A stretch of 64,000 bases of DNA, taken from positions 1,178,001 through 1,242,000 of the forward strand of contig NW_026999353.1 of NCBI RefSeq assembly GCF_037126465.1. The letters are read 5' to 3'. The notes beneath the pieces are model-generated. The model was not told where the DNA came from and made no database searches. It saw nothing but the letters and a program-made list of their open reading frames with translations. The DNA is from Ornithodoros turicata (taxonomy: Eukaryota > Arthropoda > Arachnida > Ixodida > Argasidae). Below are positions 52,991-63,638 of the stretch, piece after piece. The position numbers and the translations under genes were made by a program. The first letter of the stretch is position 1. Each line of letters opens with the position of its first letter.

Positions 52991-54449
52991 ACTAATAATA
53001 CAATGAGAACTTACTGTGCTTAAGTCGAATCCCCGTTGTTAAATTTTCGGGCAAACAGGCGTAATCCAAAAAGCGAGCAGGCACAACACGACACACGCAT
53101 ACATACACACGGCCCGGTGCCGTTGAGGGGGCGTAGAATCCGAAGCGCAGGTGAGATGCATCCGCTCACCATGAAAGCAGTTCGCAATCTGGAGAAGCAC
53201 CTGAAGAAGACACAAGATGATGGCCATGGGAGACTATAAAGAACGCTACTGCCTGGAGGGTACAGACTAGGAGAAGTGTTCGGCTGAGGACATGGCGTCA
53301 TGAGGTACTGAGTGATGAAGAAGTCGGCCCAGACGATGGCTGGACTTCGGAGAAGGAACTGGGACAGCACATGATGCAGGCCTATGGAATGAGTCGTCCC
53401 TGGCACGTAGGAAGACTAGAACCTGGAAAATAACCAGACATGAGGAAGGAAGAGATGACGCCGGTCCATGCAGGGAACTGTAGGGAAGAGACTACAGTGG
53501 TAGTGCTAGATAGTGTACAAGGACATACGGGTTGTGCTGGAACTCTTAAAGTGCATACCCTACAGGCATTTATGAATTGTAATTGAAGTTTTTTTTTTTA
53601 TTCCATTCATTGTGTCACTTTGAGAAAATAGATCAATGCCGTTGACGTAGTTAGGCCCCTCCCCTTGGCTGGGGTTTCGCGAACACTTTAATTATTTTCC
53701 TCCCCCTTTCATGTTTCTACTCTTCCTTCTAGTAACCCAACTCCCATTCTTTTTCTGTCCTTCGCTTCTTCTTTCTCTCTGAGGATCAGGCCTGCGGTAC
53801 CTTCTTCTTCTTCTTCGTCTTTCTCCGCAGTGGCGCATAGCACGGGGCAATTGGCCACGGATCGTGACATGAGGGCCCAGTACCTTGCGGTACCTTGTGT
53901 GGTGCGGGCCTGGGCATCCCTCACCCTTCTTCCTTTTCCGAAAGTAATGTCCTTAAGGCCAAGGGTAGGTTGGTTCGGAGGAGCTCGTCGCCCCGGAAAT
54001 CTCTCGGAGCCTTTTAGACAGAGGAAAATCGATGAGATTTTTCGCCAGAAATCGCCAGAGATTTTTCACAAAGCTTCTGAGCCTTCGCAGTGCGGCGGGC
54101 GCCAGTGATGCGGCAAGTACCGAATGGAGGCTGGAAGGTAATAGTTTCAATTATTGCTCCAGGTACATCCCACATACCTATACGTGTCTTCCTTCAAGTT
54201 AAAAAAAAACACTTTTGCTTTCTCTTACTGACATTAGTATATGTAGAGTTTCTCATGAAAACAGTCAGCGTTCTTTTCAAAGGAATGGCACATAAGTTAC
54301 TATTAGTACCATGTCAGCGCAGAACATGCAGCCACCACATGCAAAACAGATCGAATGTCTTGGCGCCATTTTGGCTTAGTTCTGCTTGTGTCATAAAGCA
54401 CCAAAACACCACCCATCTTTAAACGCAGGGCATTTAGCATTCAACTCTC
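52991..54449. other. No gene recognised
   Basis: A purine-rich plus strand to 53560, a (CTT)n tract near 53800-53820 and GC-richer sequence to 54120. It is probably the 5' part of a degraded retroelement, given the RNase H piece downstream, but no motif confirms it. Confidence 0.3.
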
Positions 54450-55500
54450 GTGTCACTTCTTCGTATGAGTCTATCATTTCACAAAAATCTCTCCGAACTG
54501 TTTAAAATCACTCCCGACTGCCGCCTGCGTTTATTTACTTCTCAACTAGGTCTATCGATTCAGCGATGCAACCTGTATCCCACAATATACAGCGCTCCAC
54601 AGTTCCAATTTACACTCACTGCATCATCCAGATGTATTCCAAACACTTCTGACGCAGTCAATATCACTTTAGTGTGCAGCCCTACCAAAATGCGTCGCAG
54701 AACAGACGGAGCTGAAAACGGCGTAGCGTGGAGTTCACAGGCGTCAGGACAGACATGCGTATCAACAGCTGTACTTTACATCCCACAGGACGAAACTGAA
54801 AAAGGGATCAAATTGCCCTACGCCATGTCATCTATGGAATCATTTGCCGTACTAGCTGCTTTGAGATGCATGCCCTCGTCCACACCCAGTGTCTGGACAA
54901 TCCTGACGGACAGTAAAACGGCGCTAGATGAGACAACATACTACTCCACTAAACTGATTAGTGACGTGATTCCACGATTCTTGACGTGCAACTAGCAGCT
55001 GATGGCAGCCACATCATGCCACTGGGCCGCTGTGTATGTTTATAATGGGTTCTAAGCCATATTGGTCAATTTGAAAATGACAGCGTTGATTCTGTCGCAA
55101 TACGAGCCCACGATACTGAGGTAATGAATGCTGTCCGGCTTGCGTCCTCGCCTGCCAAGTGAATACCTCATGCTTCTGTACCATCAGCACGCGGCTCTTT
55201 CTGAAGGATGCTGTCAGAACTAACGCCCCCTTGCGACCCAATAAACTGCTGATGGCCAATGTTACGCTTCGACATATATCTGGGGGGAAGAACCTGTACT
55301 CGATCGGCAGCGCTTCAGCGTTGCAAGAACTGCATTTTCTTTGTTTTGTTTCGGACGTCTTTGTTTTGCGTTTTTACCATTTAATTTCCATGAAAACCGT
55401 CTCTGCCACTTATCCCTTTACTGTGACGGCACCGAAAACTTCTCAGCGGCTGGCCTTCATGTGACAAGAAGATTACGAGCACCTAAATATTCGTGTGACA
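54450..55500 (+). pseudogene. LINE RNase H domain and C-terminus
   Basis: The first frame (to 54995) has YTDGA-type TDGAENGVAW, MSSMESFAVLAAL (the conserved Glu helix) and WTILTDSKTAL (the TDS strand), three of the RNase H catalytic positions in order. Frames shift afterwards: SHIGQFENDSVDSVA-like sequence matches the last aspartate region, and GNVTLRHI-like tail sequence follows. RNase H after the RT is found in I/R1-clade LINEs. The reverse transcriptase itself is absent. Confidence 0.7.
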
Positions 55501-55529
55501 CGCTCTTAAAATTATTAGTCCTCTATTAT

Positions 55530-55785
55530 TCACGACGCAGGATGCGCCCGATGGCAGTGTGTATTGTCACCAAAGCAGGAGACCTACCAATGGGCCACCG
55601 CTACGAGTGTGTATTGTCATCAAGCAGGAGAGATATCTATGGACAGACCACCGCTACGAGTAGAGAGTGTATTGGCATCAAATGGAAGGCCGGCCACAGG
55701 GGCAGGGGCAGGGGGACCACCGCTACGAGTAATGTGTATTGGCATCAAATGGAAGGCCGGCCACGAGTAATCTTTAGAAAAAATC
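55530..55785. repeat. Minisatellite in the LINE tail
   Basis: About four copies of a unit with CACCGCTACGAGT, GTGTATTGKCATCAA and GGAAGGCCGGCCAC, with lengths varying between roughly 50 and 70 bp. Confidence 0.75.
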
Positions 55786-55789
55786 TTCC

Positions 55790-56574
55790 CGGAAACAACA
55801 CCGCAAGCGCACGAGTAATACGCAATGTTAGTTCGACGATCGCCGCAAACCGAAATTAGGTTCTGGCGACAGCTGCCCATCACCTGTGCCAGCTATACAA
55901 GTTTGCTGGTGTGGCGGAAGCGTCAACAATCAAAGTGGTCGCCTCTCGGGCTCCCTAGCGGTATCCAACGACGACGACGACGATCGAGACAGTGACATGG
56001 GGCGCGTTAGGCAGGTTCCCGAGCGCCATATCCCGGGTTCTCAGGGGAACGTACCCTTGGTGTTTCCACTTAATGGTGTTTGTGAGCCTATCCGGAAGCC
56101 GAGCGCAAGAGCCGCTGAGTGCGCGCCACCTATCGAGCTTTCTTCTGTCGTCTGCTAACTGCTTTGAAATAAACATAGCAGTAGACCATAGCAGTCCTCT
56201 GCAATCGTATCGCTATTTACCTCCGACATACGATGATTCCGGAAACACAAAGAGGCGGTTGCAACGTGTTGCAACGCGATTTCGAACATTTCGAGAGTCA
56301 GTACACCGGAACATGTGTCACGCTCCGGAACTGGCTGTGCTCTTCCCCAGCGTTCTCCGGTTTCGAATTAAGGGGTGCGAAGGGTGCACCCGGGAACGTG
56401 CACCGGAAGTCACTTTGGAGGTGTTAAGTGATCCCCTGAAAGAGGGAACGGTCCCGGAGCACGAACCTAAGGCGCCCATGGTCTCGCTCAAGCTATCCCC
56501 AGCCGCCGGCTCTAAAGCGAAACGCACCGCCTCGAAATATTCTCGCCACCGGCGTGCGAGCTCGGAAGATCTCT
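55790..56574. other. GC-rich region, no gene assigned
   Basis: A plus-strand frame at 55992-56576 is open for 194 codons and ends in an Arg/Ser-rich tail. It may be a transposon LTR or an upstream exon. AATAAAC at 56168 is a possible poly(A) signal. Confidence 0.3.
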
Positions 56575-56660
56575 GATTGGCTGCGCATGATATGTATAAA
56601 TATTTGGATGCTCATTGGTGTCCAAGAACTGGCGTCAGTTTCCTTCGCGCTGATTGGGCG
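56575..56660 (+). promoter_or_regulatory. TATA promoter with CCAAT boxes
   Basis: TATAAATA at 56595-56602 is flanked by GATTGGCTG (56573-56581), CATTGGTG (56614-56621) and GATTGGGCG (56652-56660), i.e. inverted CCAAT boxes. It sits ahead of the two-exon candidate gene. A start near 56625-56630 is expected. Confidence 0.4.
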
Positions 56661-56923
56661 AGAGTCATTTGATTGAGGAGCGAGCATCCGAACGCGCGAA
56701 CCGCTCAACGGAAGCAGTCGAACGGAGGAGAACGAAAAACGACAGAGTGGCTGACAACTCTTACCCCCTGCAAACAAGAAGACAGAGGAGACATCGGAGA
56801 CATCGCGTCTGTCCGGCCACGCGTGTTCTCTCGGACTGCAACCTGCAACCGTTGTGCACGCAGACGCTAGGGGTTAGTTTGAGGGTTGTGAATGCTTTAG
56901 ATTTAGATTGTGGCGAACTGCTA

Positions 56924-57597
56924 ATGTGCGAACGGAATGGCACATCCACCTCATCATCACAACAGCGGGAAGACGAACATGACATGGAATCCCTGCACCT
57001 CCAAAGGACGCAGAAATCGTCAGAGAGGAAGTCTGCACTCTTTCCGACGTACTGCAGGTGAACGGTAAGACAAGTTTGATTACTTTTTTGTGACTGGAGG
57101 AAGTCATGCAGGTTTATCACGTTAAGTGTATTACGTACAACATTTAGAGTCACTCGGTACGTTAGCGGCGTTTCATTGTGCAGTGCATTGCCGTAACTTG
57201 TACCTTCCTGATATGCCGTTAATCAAATTATGTGTGGTTATGCTAGTTGCCCCTCATACGCGCCGCAGCAGTTCATTCACTGTGAGATACGAACATTCGT
57301 GACCAATGCCTTGGTGTTCACATAAGAAATCAATATCGATTGCCTATCATAGCAGTGATTTCCGTGCAGAGTTACGGATCATCAATATATTTTTTGTTTT
57401 GTTTTAGTTCTCCCGCAGCCATCGGCAACAACGACGCACATAGCTCAGCATTGGCTTTTGAACTGCCCTTCGATGTCGAAGCACCTAAAGCTCCAGTGAA
57501 GCCTGTTGCAATACGTAAAAAGATATGTACTGTAGCTTTTTCGAGGCAGTTCCCGAGGACAAATAAAGTTGATTTGTCATACACCATCGCTTTTTGA
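56924..57597 (+). CDS. Candidate two-exon gene, 107 aa, unknown
   Basis: Exon 1 coding starts at ATG 56924 (MCERNGTSTSSSQQRED). It runs to 57057, ending TGCAG before a GTGAAC donor. Exon 2 starts at 57408 after TTTTGTTTTAG and ends with TGA at 57595-57597. The phase-2 junction keeps the frame open and yields NDAHSSALAFELPFDVEAP, KAPVKPVAIRKKICTVAFSR and DLSYTIAF. The same frame is open upstream of the ATG to 56654. An AATAAA at 57560 falls inside the last codons, which argues either for a different 3' end or against the model. It is polar at the N-terminus and mixed at the C-terminus, with no domain recognised. Confidence 0.35.
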
Positions 57598-57599
57598 TT

Positions 57600-58010
57600 C
57601 TCTGCTTTGGGACAGCATGATCGTTGCTCTACAGCAAGACAGCAAGCGCCGAAGACAAACGGACGAGGCTGGGGGGGGGGGGGACGAGAGGAGAGACGAA
57701 AAACCCGAGGAGAGAAGGGGGAGGGGGTTGAGAAAGGAGGTCGGTCTGCGCATGCGCACTGGGCCCCAGCTTTTTTTCCGCACTGCACCTCGGAGACGCT
57801 GTGAGTGGCTCCTGGGGATCACGTGGTTTGGGCGCCCGCCATTTTCCCTGGACCATGGCGTAAACGGCAGCTTCCGGCGGATGCCCTGGCGGAGAAATCA
57901 ACGGACGCTTCATTGCTTCGGGTGGATCTCTGATTGGCGGTCATGCTGTTGGTGCTCTCCTCGCCACGGATTTCGTGACGAGCGACTTTAGGACGAAGAC
58001 TGTTTTTGAC
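57600..58010 (+). promoter_or_regulatory. GC-rich promoter-like block with NRF-1 palindrome
   Basis: After a G-run (57670-57683) there is TGCGCATGCGCA (57747-57758), a perfect NRF-1-type palindrome. CACGTG (57820-57825), CCGCCATTTTCC (57836-57847, YY1-like) and GATTGGCGG (57931-57939) follow. This cluster is typical of a CpG-type housekeeping promoter. No downstream first coding exon could be fixed. Confidence 0.4.
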
Positions 58011-58914
58011 TGAGTGATGTGTGTGGAAATACTTCGGTGCCGGTAATTTGTCGTTTTAATACCTATTCTGTTGTCGCATTTACCCCCTTACTGCGATTAC
58101 TTGACAGCGTGTATTCGAGTAGTGTATGTTTTGCGATTTACCTTGTTGCGATTAGCAGAAAGTCTTCCTCTTGTTGTTGTTGTTGTTATTCTTGTCCGTG
58201 CATGCCCAAACATGTTCGCGATGGTGAAAATCTTGTGTGTGCCTGTTTTCGCGCGTGTTTTCCCCTCGTTAGCACTTTTTTGTTTTGTTTTTTCTGCATT
58301 CCACGAAAGTCCCCATGATGACAGCGGTGCTGCCACCTGACGTGATGCTTTCCAACCTGCCTGGTGTGACACTTTGCAAATGGTGGTGCCCATGGGCTGA
58401 TGCTGTTACCGAACCAGACTCATTAATGAATTGAATATGTATAGTAATGACATGAATTATTAAATGGGTATAGAAAGTGTATTTATGCGTATGTGCGCTT
58501 CTTTTCATGTGTCTCATTATAGAAAAATACAACTTAACGATGATTTGATATTTTCCTCCTCTCTCTCTCTCGTTGGAATTAATGGTAATTGAATTTATTA
58601 ATTGAAAATTATATTTTACGCTCTATTATCGCATTATTAAGCGTGTATGAGCGATTTTAAGCGGAACAATTGAAAATAACAAAAAAATTGGCTGGGGGTG
58701 AAAATTGCAAAATCGGGGGTAACAGGGGGGGGGGGTGAGAGAGGAGGAAGGTGTCAAGTTGCTCGTTAAGTTGTATTATTTCCTTACTACTTACCATGAG
58801 TATATGTTTCTCTGCGTGCAGCCATAGAAGCCATTTTAACCTTTAATTCTTAATTTCAAACACGTCTAGTGTTATTTACTGGTTTCTTCAATGGCTTTTT
58901 TCCCCTCATTATAA
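58011..58914. other. No gene recognised
   Basis: Includes (TGT)n at 58174-58191, (TC)n at 58557-58571 and a G-run near 58726. Possibly an intron of whatever the upstream promoter drives. Confidence 0.3.
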
Positions 58915-59270
58915 TGCCCTGGCTTGCACTGTGGCATTGAGGAGTGCTCAGCACCCTCCCAGGTGTATATGGCTCGCTGAGCGACCCCTGGTTTGCCAGT
59001 TCCGAGGGGAGGGGCAGGGGTGCGGTCAGCCTGCTCTGAAGTGGCAGCTCGGTGCACCCAGGGGAGGGAAAAGAGAGGAGGGTGAAAGAGGCAGGGGAGA
59101 GATGATGGTGGCAGAGGAGAGGGAGAGGGCGTCTTAACCCTCTTGCTCTGGGATTTGTAAACATGCGAGCATCCCTCAGTAGTCTTCATTGGGAAGCTCC
59201 CTGTACCACGGTAGCCGCCAGGATTATTGGCTGGAAGTGCGGATCTGCGGCGATTAACCATATGCCGTAT
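58915..59270 (-). repeat. Dispersed repeat (CACCCTCCCAGGTGTA family)
   Basis: 58920-59005 matches 31190-31290 nearly word for word (TGGCTTGCACTGTGGCATTGA, GTGCTCAG, CACCCTCCCAGGTGTA, GGTTTGCCA). The minus-strand frame is open for 129 codons with RAIYTWEG, possibly part of a transposon protein. Confidence 0.55.
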
Positions 59271-59599
59271 ACTCTTCCCATGAGGATTTTGGTATTTGTG
59301 TAATGTGGTTTTGGTCTGGCCTTTGGGCCTTTGTTTACTTTTTCCATAAACATTTATTGAAGGCTGTCAACGATTTTCGTAAACTGTCTGGCGCACAACG
59401 AATTGATCTTAGAGCCTGATCTAAGAGAGGTACCCTCTACATTAATGCGCAACCTTCCCGCGTTGCCCCCTAATGCGTGCCCTCAAAAACTCTAGTTCTT
59501 CGGTGTTGACTCGAGTTCCTCGATGTTGTCTTCGATGGTAATGGGGTATCTCGTGTAAAGTGGCCTAGAGTGCTTAAACGTTCCTCCGCTATTCTCCGT

Positions 59600-60710
59600 G
59601 AACTCAAGTCGGTAGACCTGCCCCTCAGTTTCCGTGACACTTACTGACCTCTTGGTACTACAGCCGTCTGTGGTTCCTTTCCGCTGTATGCCTGCCACCT
59701 GCAGTCATTCGAGCCGCGATAACTCGCAACGCATTCCGTTTCCTGTGGGCTGGTTCAGTTGAATGGGTCAGGAGGTCACAGCTGTATTTCACGGGCGATC
59801 GGGGTGGTTTGGGTGTGCCGGTTCTCACGGAGCGATGCCTGGCGCTGGAGATCCGTGCTTTCTTTGAGGCACTTCACGGTGCTGATCATCCAGCGTGCGT
59901 TGTGGTGCACTATTTCCTCGGTCATGCCGTCCGGTTGTTCACCGATATCACTGACAGCCGTCCCAGAGCAGAAGTCCCTTCCCCCTTTTGACAGCTTGCA
60001 TAGCTGCCGTCACAGGTGTACGCGAGATGTCCCCGGACGCTGACGTCTCTCTTTGGGAAGCCAGGGATTTCTAGACCGCACTCATGCAGGTGCTGCTGGT
60101 TTCCTCCCTGTCTGGTGCCGTGCGTGATACTTCCGGGAGCGCCTGGCGACGTATTACTGCTGGCAGGTGGGACGGTCGTCGGGAGAGTCTCCAGTAGAAG
60201 CTGGCTCATGGTGTTCTGCCGCTCCGTGAACATTTACACCGCTTCCATATCTGTCGCACGGATCACTGTATGTCTTGTGGCACCTCGGAGTCGTCAGAGC
60301 ACTGCTTCCTTCAGTGTCAGATTCCGCTGCTCCTTTGGCGGATGTTTTTGATCTCCCAAGAGTCGAATGGGCCACTGTACGGTACATGGAACCGTTGCCG
60401 GTTGCAGCAAGGGATCGGAAACATTTGGCATGTCTGATTGCGGAAATAAATTTCCAAATTTGGATACCCCGGTGTCGGTTAGCCTTCAGTGGCCCCGACT
60501 GCGGGAGTTTAGGTCTGTTTCCTGCAGTTCGTATTGGACTACGTGCGCTGGTCACCAGGGAACACGCAGTGCTCGCCCCAGTCGACTGCTCCCGTCGCTG
60601 GCTTTGCTCCTCTCGGATCTTCCGATATGACCAGAGTGAGTGGCACATTCTGTTCTATAGCCAGTTTCCTAGACCTGTACTGTTCTCCGTCGTGACCCTC
60701 CCGTAAATCA
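59600..60710 (+). pseudogene. LINE ORF2 C-terminus with zf-RVT, copy A
   Basis: Translation in several frames gives YYSRLWFLSAVCLPPAVIR, AFRFLWAGSVEWVRRSQLYF, GGLGVPVLTERCLALEIRAFF and HPACVVVHYFLGH. Near 60250 CMSCGTSESSEHCFLQC follows, a Cys-Cys-His-Cys zinc finger of the zf-RVT type, then LLLWRMF. It corresponds piece by piece to the better preserved copy at 60930-61940. Multiple stops and frameshifts. Confidence 0.65.
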
Positions 60711-60929
60711 TGGATTGTTTGCATGGTATGGCCCGTACAAACAGCAATCTCCCTTAGAAGCGTTCTTATCCTGCCTTTCAGCACAGTTCGCTTTTAGTGT
60801 TCCTGTTTGTGTAAAGGAGCCTACCTCCATAGGGAGCTCTCCTGCTTGATGACAATACAATTCTTGCCATTTATTTCCAGTCACTGTCTTCAGCCGCCTT
60901 AGGCTTTCAGGAGCAGGCTGAGGTCGTAC
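60711..60929. other. No gene recognised
   Basis: Short spacer between two related LINE fragments. Confidence 0.3.
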
Positions 60930-61940
60930 CGCGCCACCTCTGCTCCCGCTTCTGGTATTTCAGCACTGCATTTTAGCCCGCAATGCCGACTGCGCGAACG
61001 GTCAACAGCATGCTCTTCCAATACTTTTGGAAAGGTCGTCCAGAACGTGTGCAAAGTGCGCTCATGGTGTGGCCGACGGAGATGGGTGGCTGGCGATTCC
61101 CGGATCTGCGGCTCTTCTGTGTCGCGCTGGCTCTTGCCTCTCTTTTTAATATCCTGCGGGATGACACCCACATGTCATACGACCTCGCCATCTTCTTCCT
61201 CCGCACGTCCATCCGAGACTTTGGAGGCTTATATGACCACACTCGGGCTCACATCGTGAGGCTCATGACCTTCTACAAGGTTGTGAAGAGGTTTGCAGTT
61301 CGCCTCCGTCAGCAGCTACCGGGCACGGACTTCACCACCTGGGGTGCGCGGCAGCTCTATGAGACCCATTGTGAGGTCAGCTTCCTGGTACAGGGCACCC
61401 AAGCACAGGCAAATCGGCGATGCGTGTCCTCACCCCTGTTCGAATCCGCAAGGGTGGACGTTCTGTGGCAGCTTTCGCACGAGGTGCTGCCTGTGAGGGA
61501 GAGGCTTCGCCGCTTAGGATTGTCCCGGACGGATATGTGTGCCATATGTGGCGCCGTAGAAACCCATCGCTAGGTGTTTTACGATTGCGTCAACGTAGCA
61601 GCCCTGTGGCGAAGAATGGCTGCACTCTGTGGGCTCCCCGGCGTTTGCTTCTACACGGTTCGTTTTCTTGGTCCGCTTCCGGTGCCGAAGCGGAAGCAGG
61701 CCGCATTCATCGTCTTGGTAATCGAGCTGTGCTACCATCTGTGGTGTGCACGAGCACGGTGCGTGTACGGTGCCCAGCCCGCGAGTAATGTGAGCTTGAT
61801 GCTGAATGCCCGCATTGCCCTCAAGTCTCGACAGCAGGTAGAACTTCGGACGCTCAGCAAAGACTTCTTTCGGCGCCCCTGGAGGAGCCACTGCGACATG
61901 TTTGTTCTTGCCAACGGTCACATTGTGGGTAAGCTGTGAT
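60930..61940 (+). pseudogene. LINE ORF2 C-terminus with zf-RVT, copy B
   Basis: The frame from 60983 to the TAG at 61571 reads ARTVNSMLFQYFWKGRPERVQ, MGGWRFPDLRLFCVALALA and a long helical part. Then come DVLWQLSHEVLPVRERLRRLG and MCAICGAVETHR, the first half of a zf-RVT zinc finger (W..H..LP......L.....C..C...E...H). After one in-frame stop it continues VFYDCVNVAALWRRMAAL, the rest of the finger, to GHIVGKL and a stop at 61937. The palm is absent, so it is a dead 5'-truncated copy. Confidence 0.75.
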
Positions 61941-62289
61941 CCCGCCACCACACAGCGCCGTGGCTATGTTTTCGTTGAGTAGGACTCAAACGGTGGTAAT
62001 TAGTTTTATGTGCACTTGTTTTGTTTATGTTACTGCCTTTGTATATGGATTGTCTTTCCATGTAGTTGTGTTCCATGTAGTTGTGTAACTCTGTGTAGTT
62101 GTGCCCATTTTAGCGAGTGGGTCCACTCAGTTGATAGGTTCTCTGGTTTGCGTCCTCAGAGTGTTTGTTGAATGGCTTGAGTGATTGTTTTGTCTGTTGA
62201 CGCATATAAATACACATTTCCAAGTATGGAACAGTTAAAAAGTAGCATAGGAAGAAGTACAGAGAATGTCCCTCCGTAGAAACGGGCTC

Positions 62290-62560
62290 TCGCAAAGTGC
62301 TGCTGGAGGTCAGCAAGGAGGTCCCAAATTTCATCCCCGCTCGTGTGTTCCAGGCGATGTGCCTGTACTCACGCATGCGGAAGCTTCACCGTCCTTGCAG
62401 CCAAGAGGGACACTTTGCTTCCAAATGCGCAGCACCGAGGTGTAATCGATGCGGTGGCGATGGCAACCCAGCTCTTGCGAGGAACGCTGCCGGAAATGCG
62501 GAGCTGATCACTGGACTACCCGCTGTCGTGTGACTACATGTGCCAGTGTCGCCAACGACC
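62290..62560 (+). pseudogene. LINE ORF1/gag-like CCHC zinc knuckles
   Basis: Frames give CSQEGHFASKC AAPRCNRCGGDGN and, shifted by one, CRKCGADHWTTRC. These are CCHC knuckles (C-x2-C-x4-H-x4-C, the first lacking one Cys) typical of LINE ORF1 or gag nucleocapsid parts. The N-terminal RVFQAMCLYSRMRK leads in. It is truncated at about 62600 by the next repeat. Confidence 0.6.
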
Positions 62561-62599
62561 ACGCCGAGCCAGTGGAGGATGTTCCTATAGTGATATAAC

Positions 62600-62830
62600 T
62601 GCGCAGGACATTGGGCAAGACCCCAATAAACCATAAAAAGCCCATGGACGTCCTGATCTGGTCCAGACGTCCTCGTCCAATTTAAACATCATTAGGACAT
62701 CCATAGGTAGTGTCACAAAGGCTGTCAATTGCATGACATCCTGAGGATTGTATTTTGACATTCTGCTCTGGACGTAATGTGGGGTGCGTGTCACTTCAGT
62801 GGAATTAGATATGCATGATACCAGGCACGT
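62600..62830. repeat. One end of an ATCCCAGTAAACC-type element
   Basis: GACCCCAATAAACCATAAAAAGCCCATGGACGTCC, with several GGACGT/ACGTCC words following, resembles the ends of the element at 22625-23587. A partner end is not seen. Confidence 0.4.
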
Positions 62831-63638
62831 GCCCGATACAATATTTTTCAGTTTAAATTGACAAAAATTAGTGTGTACAGTTTCGTATTTTTGCTTCTTG
62901 GGCCGCGATGGCTGCATTGGCTGCGTGCCAACACCACGACCTACTAGATTATAACGACCACGTCACAATCAGAAAACCCTATGAGGAGCCTGTCCGCACG
63001 ATCCGCCAGGGGCGCTACTGATCGGCACAACACGATTGGACGACGGAAATTTGAATTCTGAACGCGTAGAAGCGTGTGTACGACTACGGTAGCAGACGAC
63101 AGCGATAGCCCTATGAAAACGCGTAGAATGATGATGATAATCAACCTCAGAATGAAACATCTGTGGAACGTCCACCGCTTGTACAGAAATACTAAGGTAA
63201 GCTGAAGTACAAAGTATTGTAGAAGTTGAGGAAGCAATAACTGGGACGATCAGAAGCGCCACCGCTACCTTCCAAAAATGCGGCGCATAGAAGGGGTGCG
63301 CCTGACATGGTCGTTATCATCTAGTAGGTGGTGGCCAACACGAACTCCCGCGTCCTTGCCTGTTCACCATGCCAGCAGCCAGCGCTGTCAGTCGCGCATG
63401 CGCAGTTTTGTTCGCTTTGCGCTGGTTCGCTTTGCTTTGGCTCTAACGGACGTTTCTCCTCGCGGCGAGTGCTACGCATGATCTCGAGCGTATTATTGTT
63501 CCGCTAAGTCTGCAGCTATTAGAGGGTTTGTACTGTCGTTCCCAGTTTATGCTGTCGTTCTAGCAACCCGTCTGAGAAAGAGCCCGTAAGGGGTAATGTT
63601 TCTGCCAACCCACAGCAGACCAGTCAGGCTCGTTTGAA
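62831..63638. other. No gene recognised; possible upstream region
   Basis: GC-richer sequence ahead of the right-edge gene, with a GCGCATGCGC word at 63393-63402 (NRF-1-like) and GCTTTGCGCTGGTTCGC repeats near 63420. It could be the promoter of the downstream exons. Confidence 0.3.

Noticed and set aside
57569..57991. 140-codon frame after the candidate gene
   Set aside because: It covers the G-run and promoter-like block, with frames open on both strands because of base composition.
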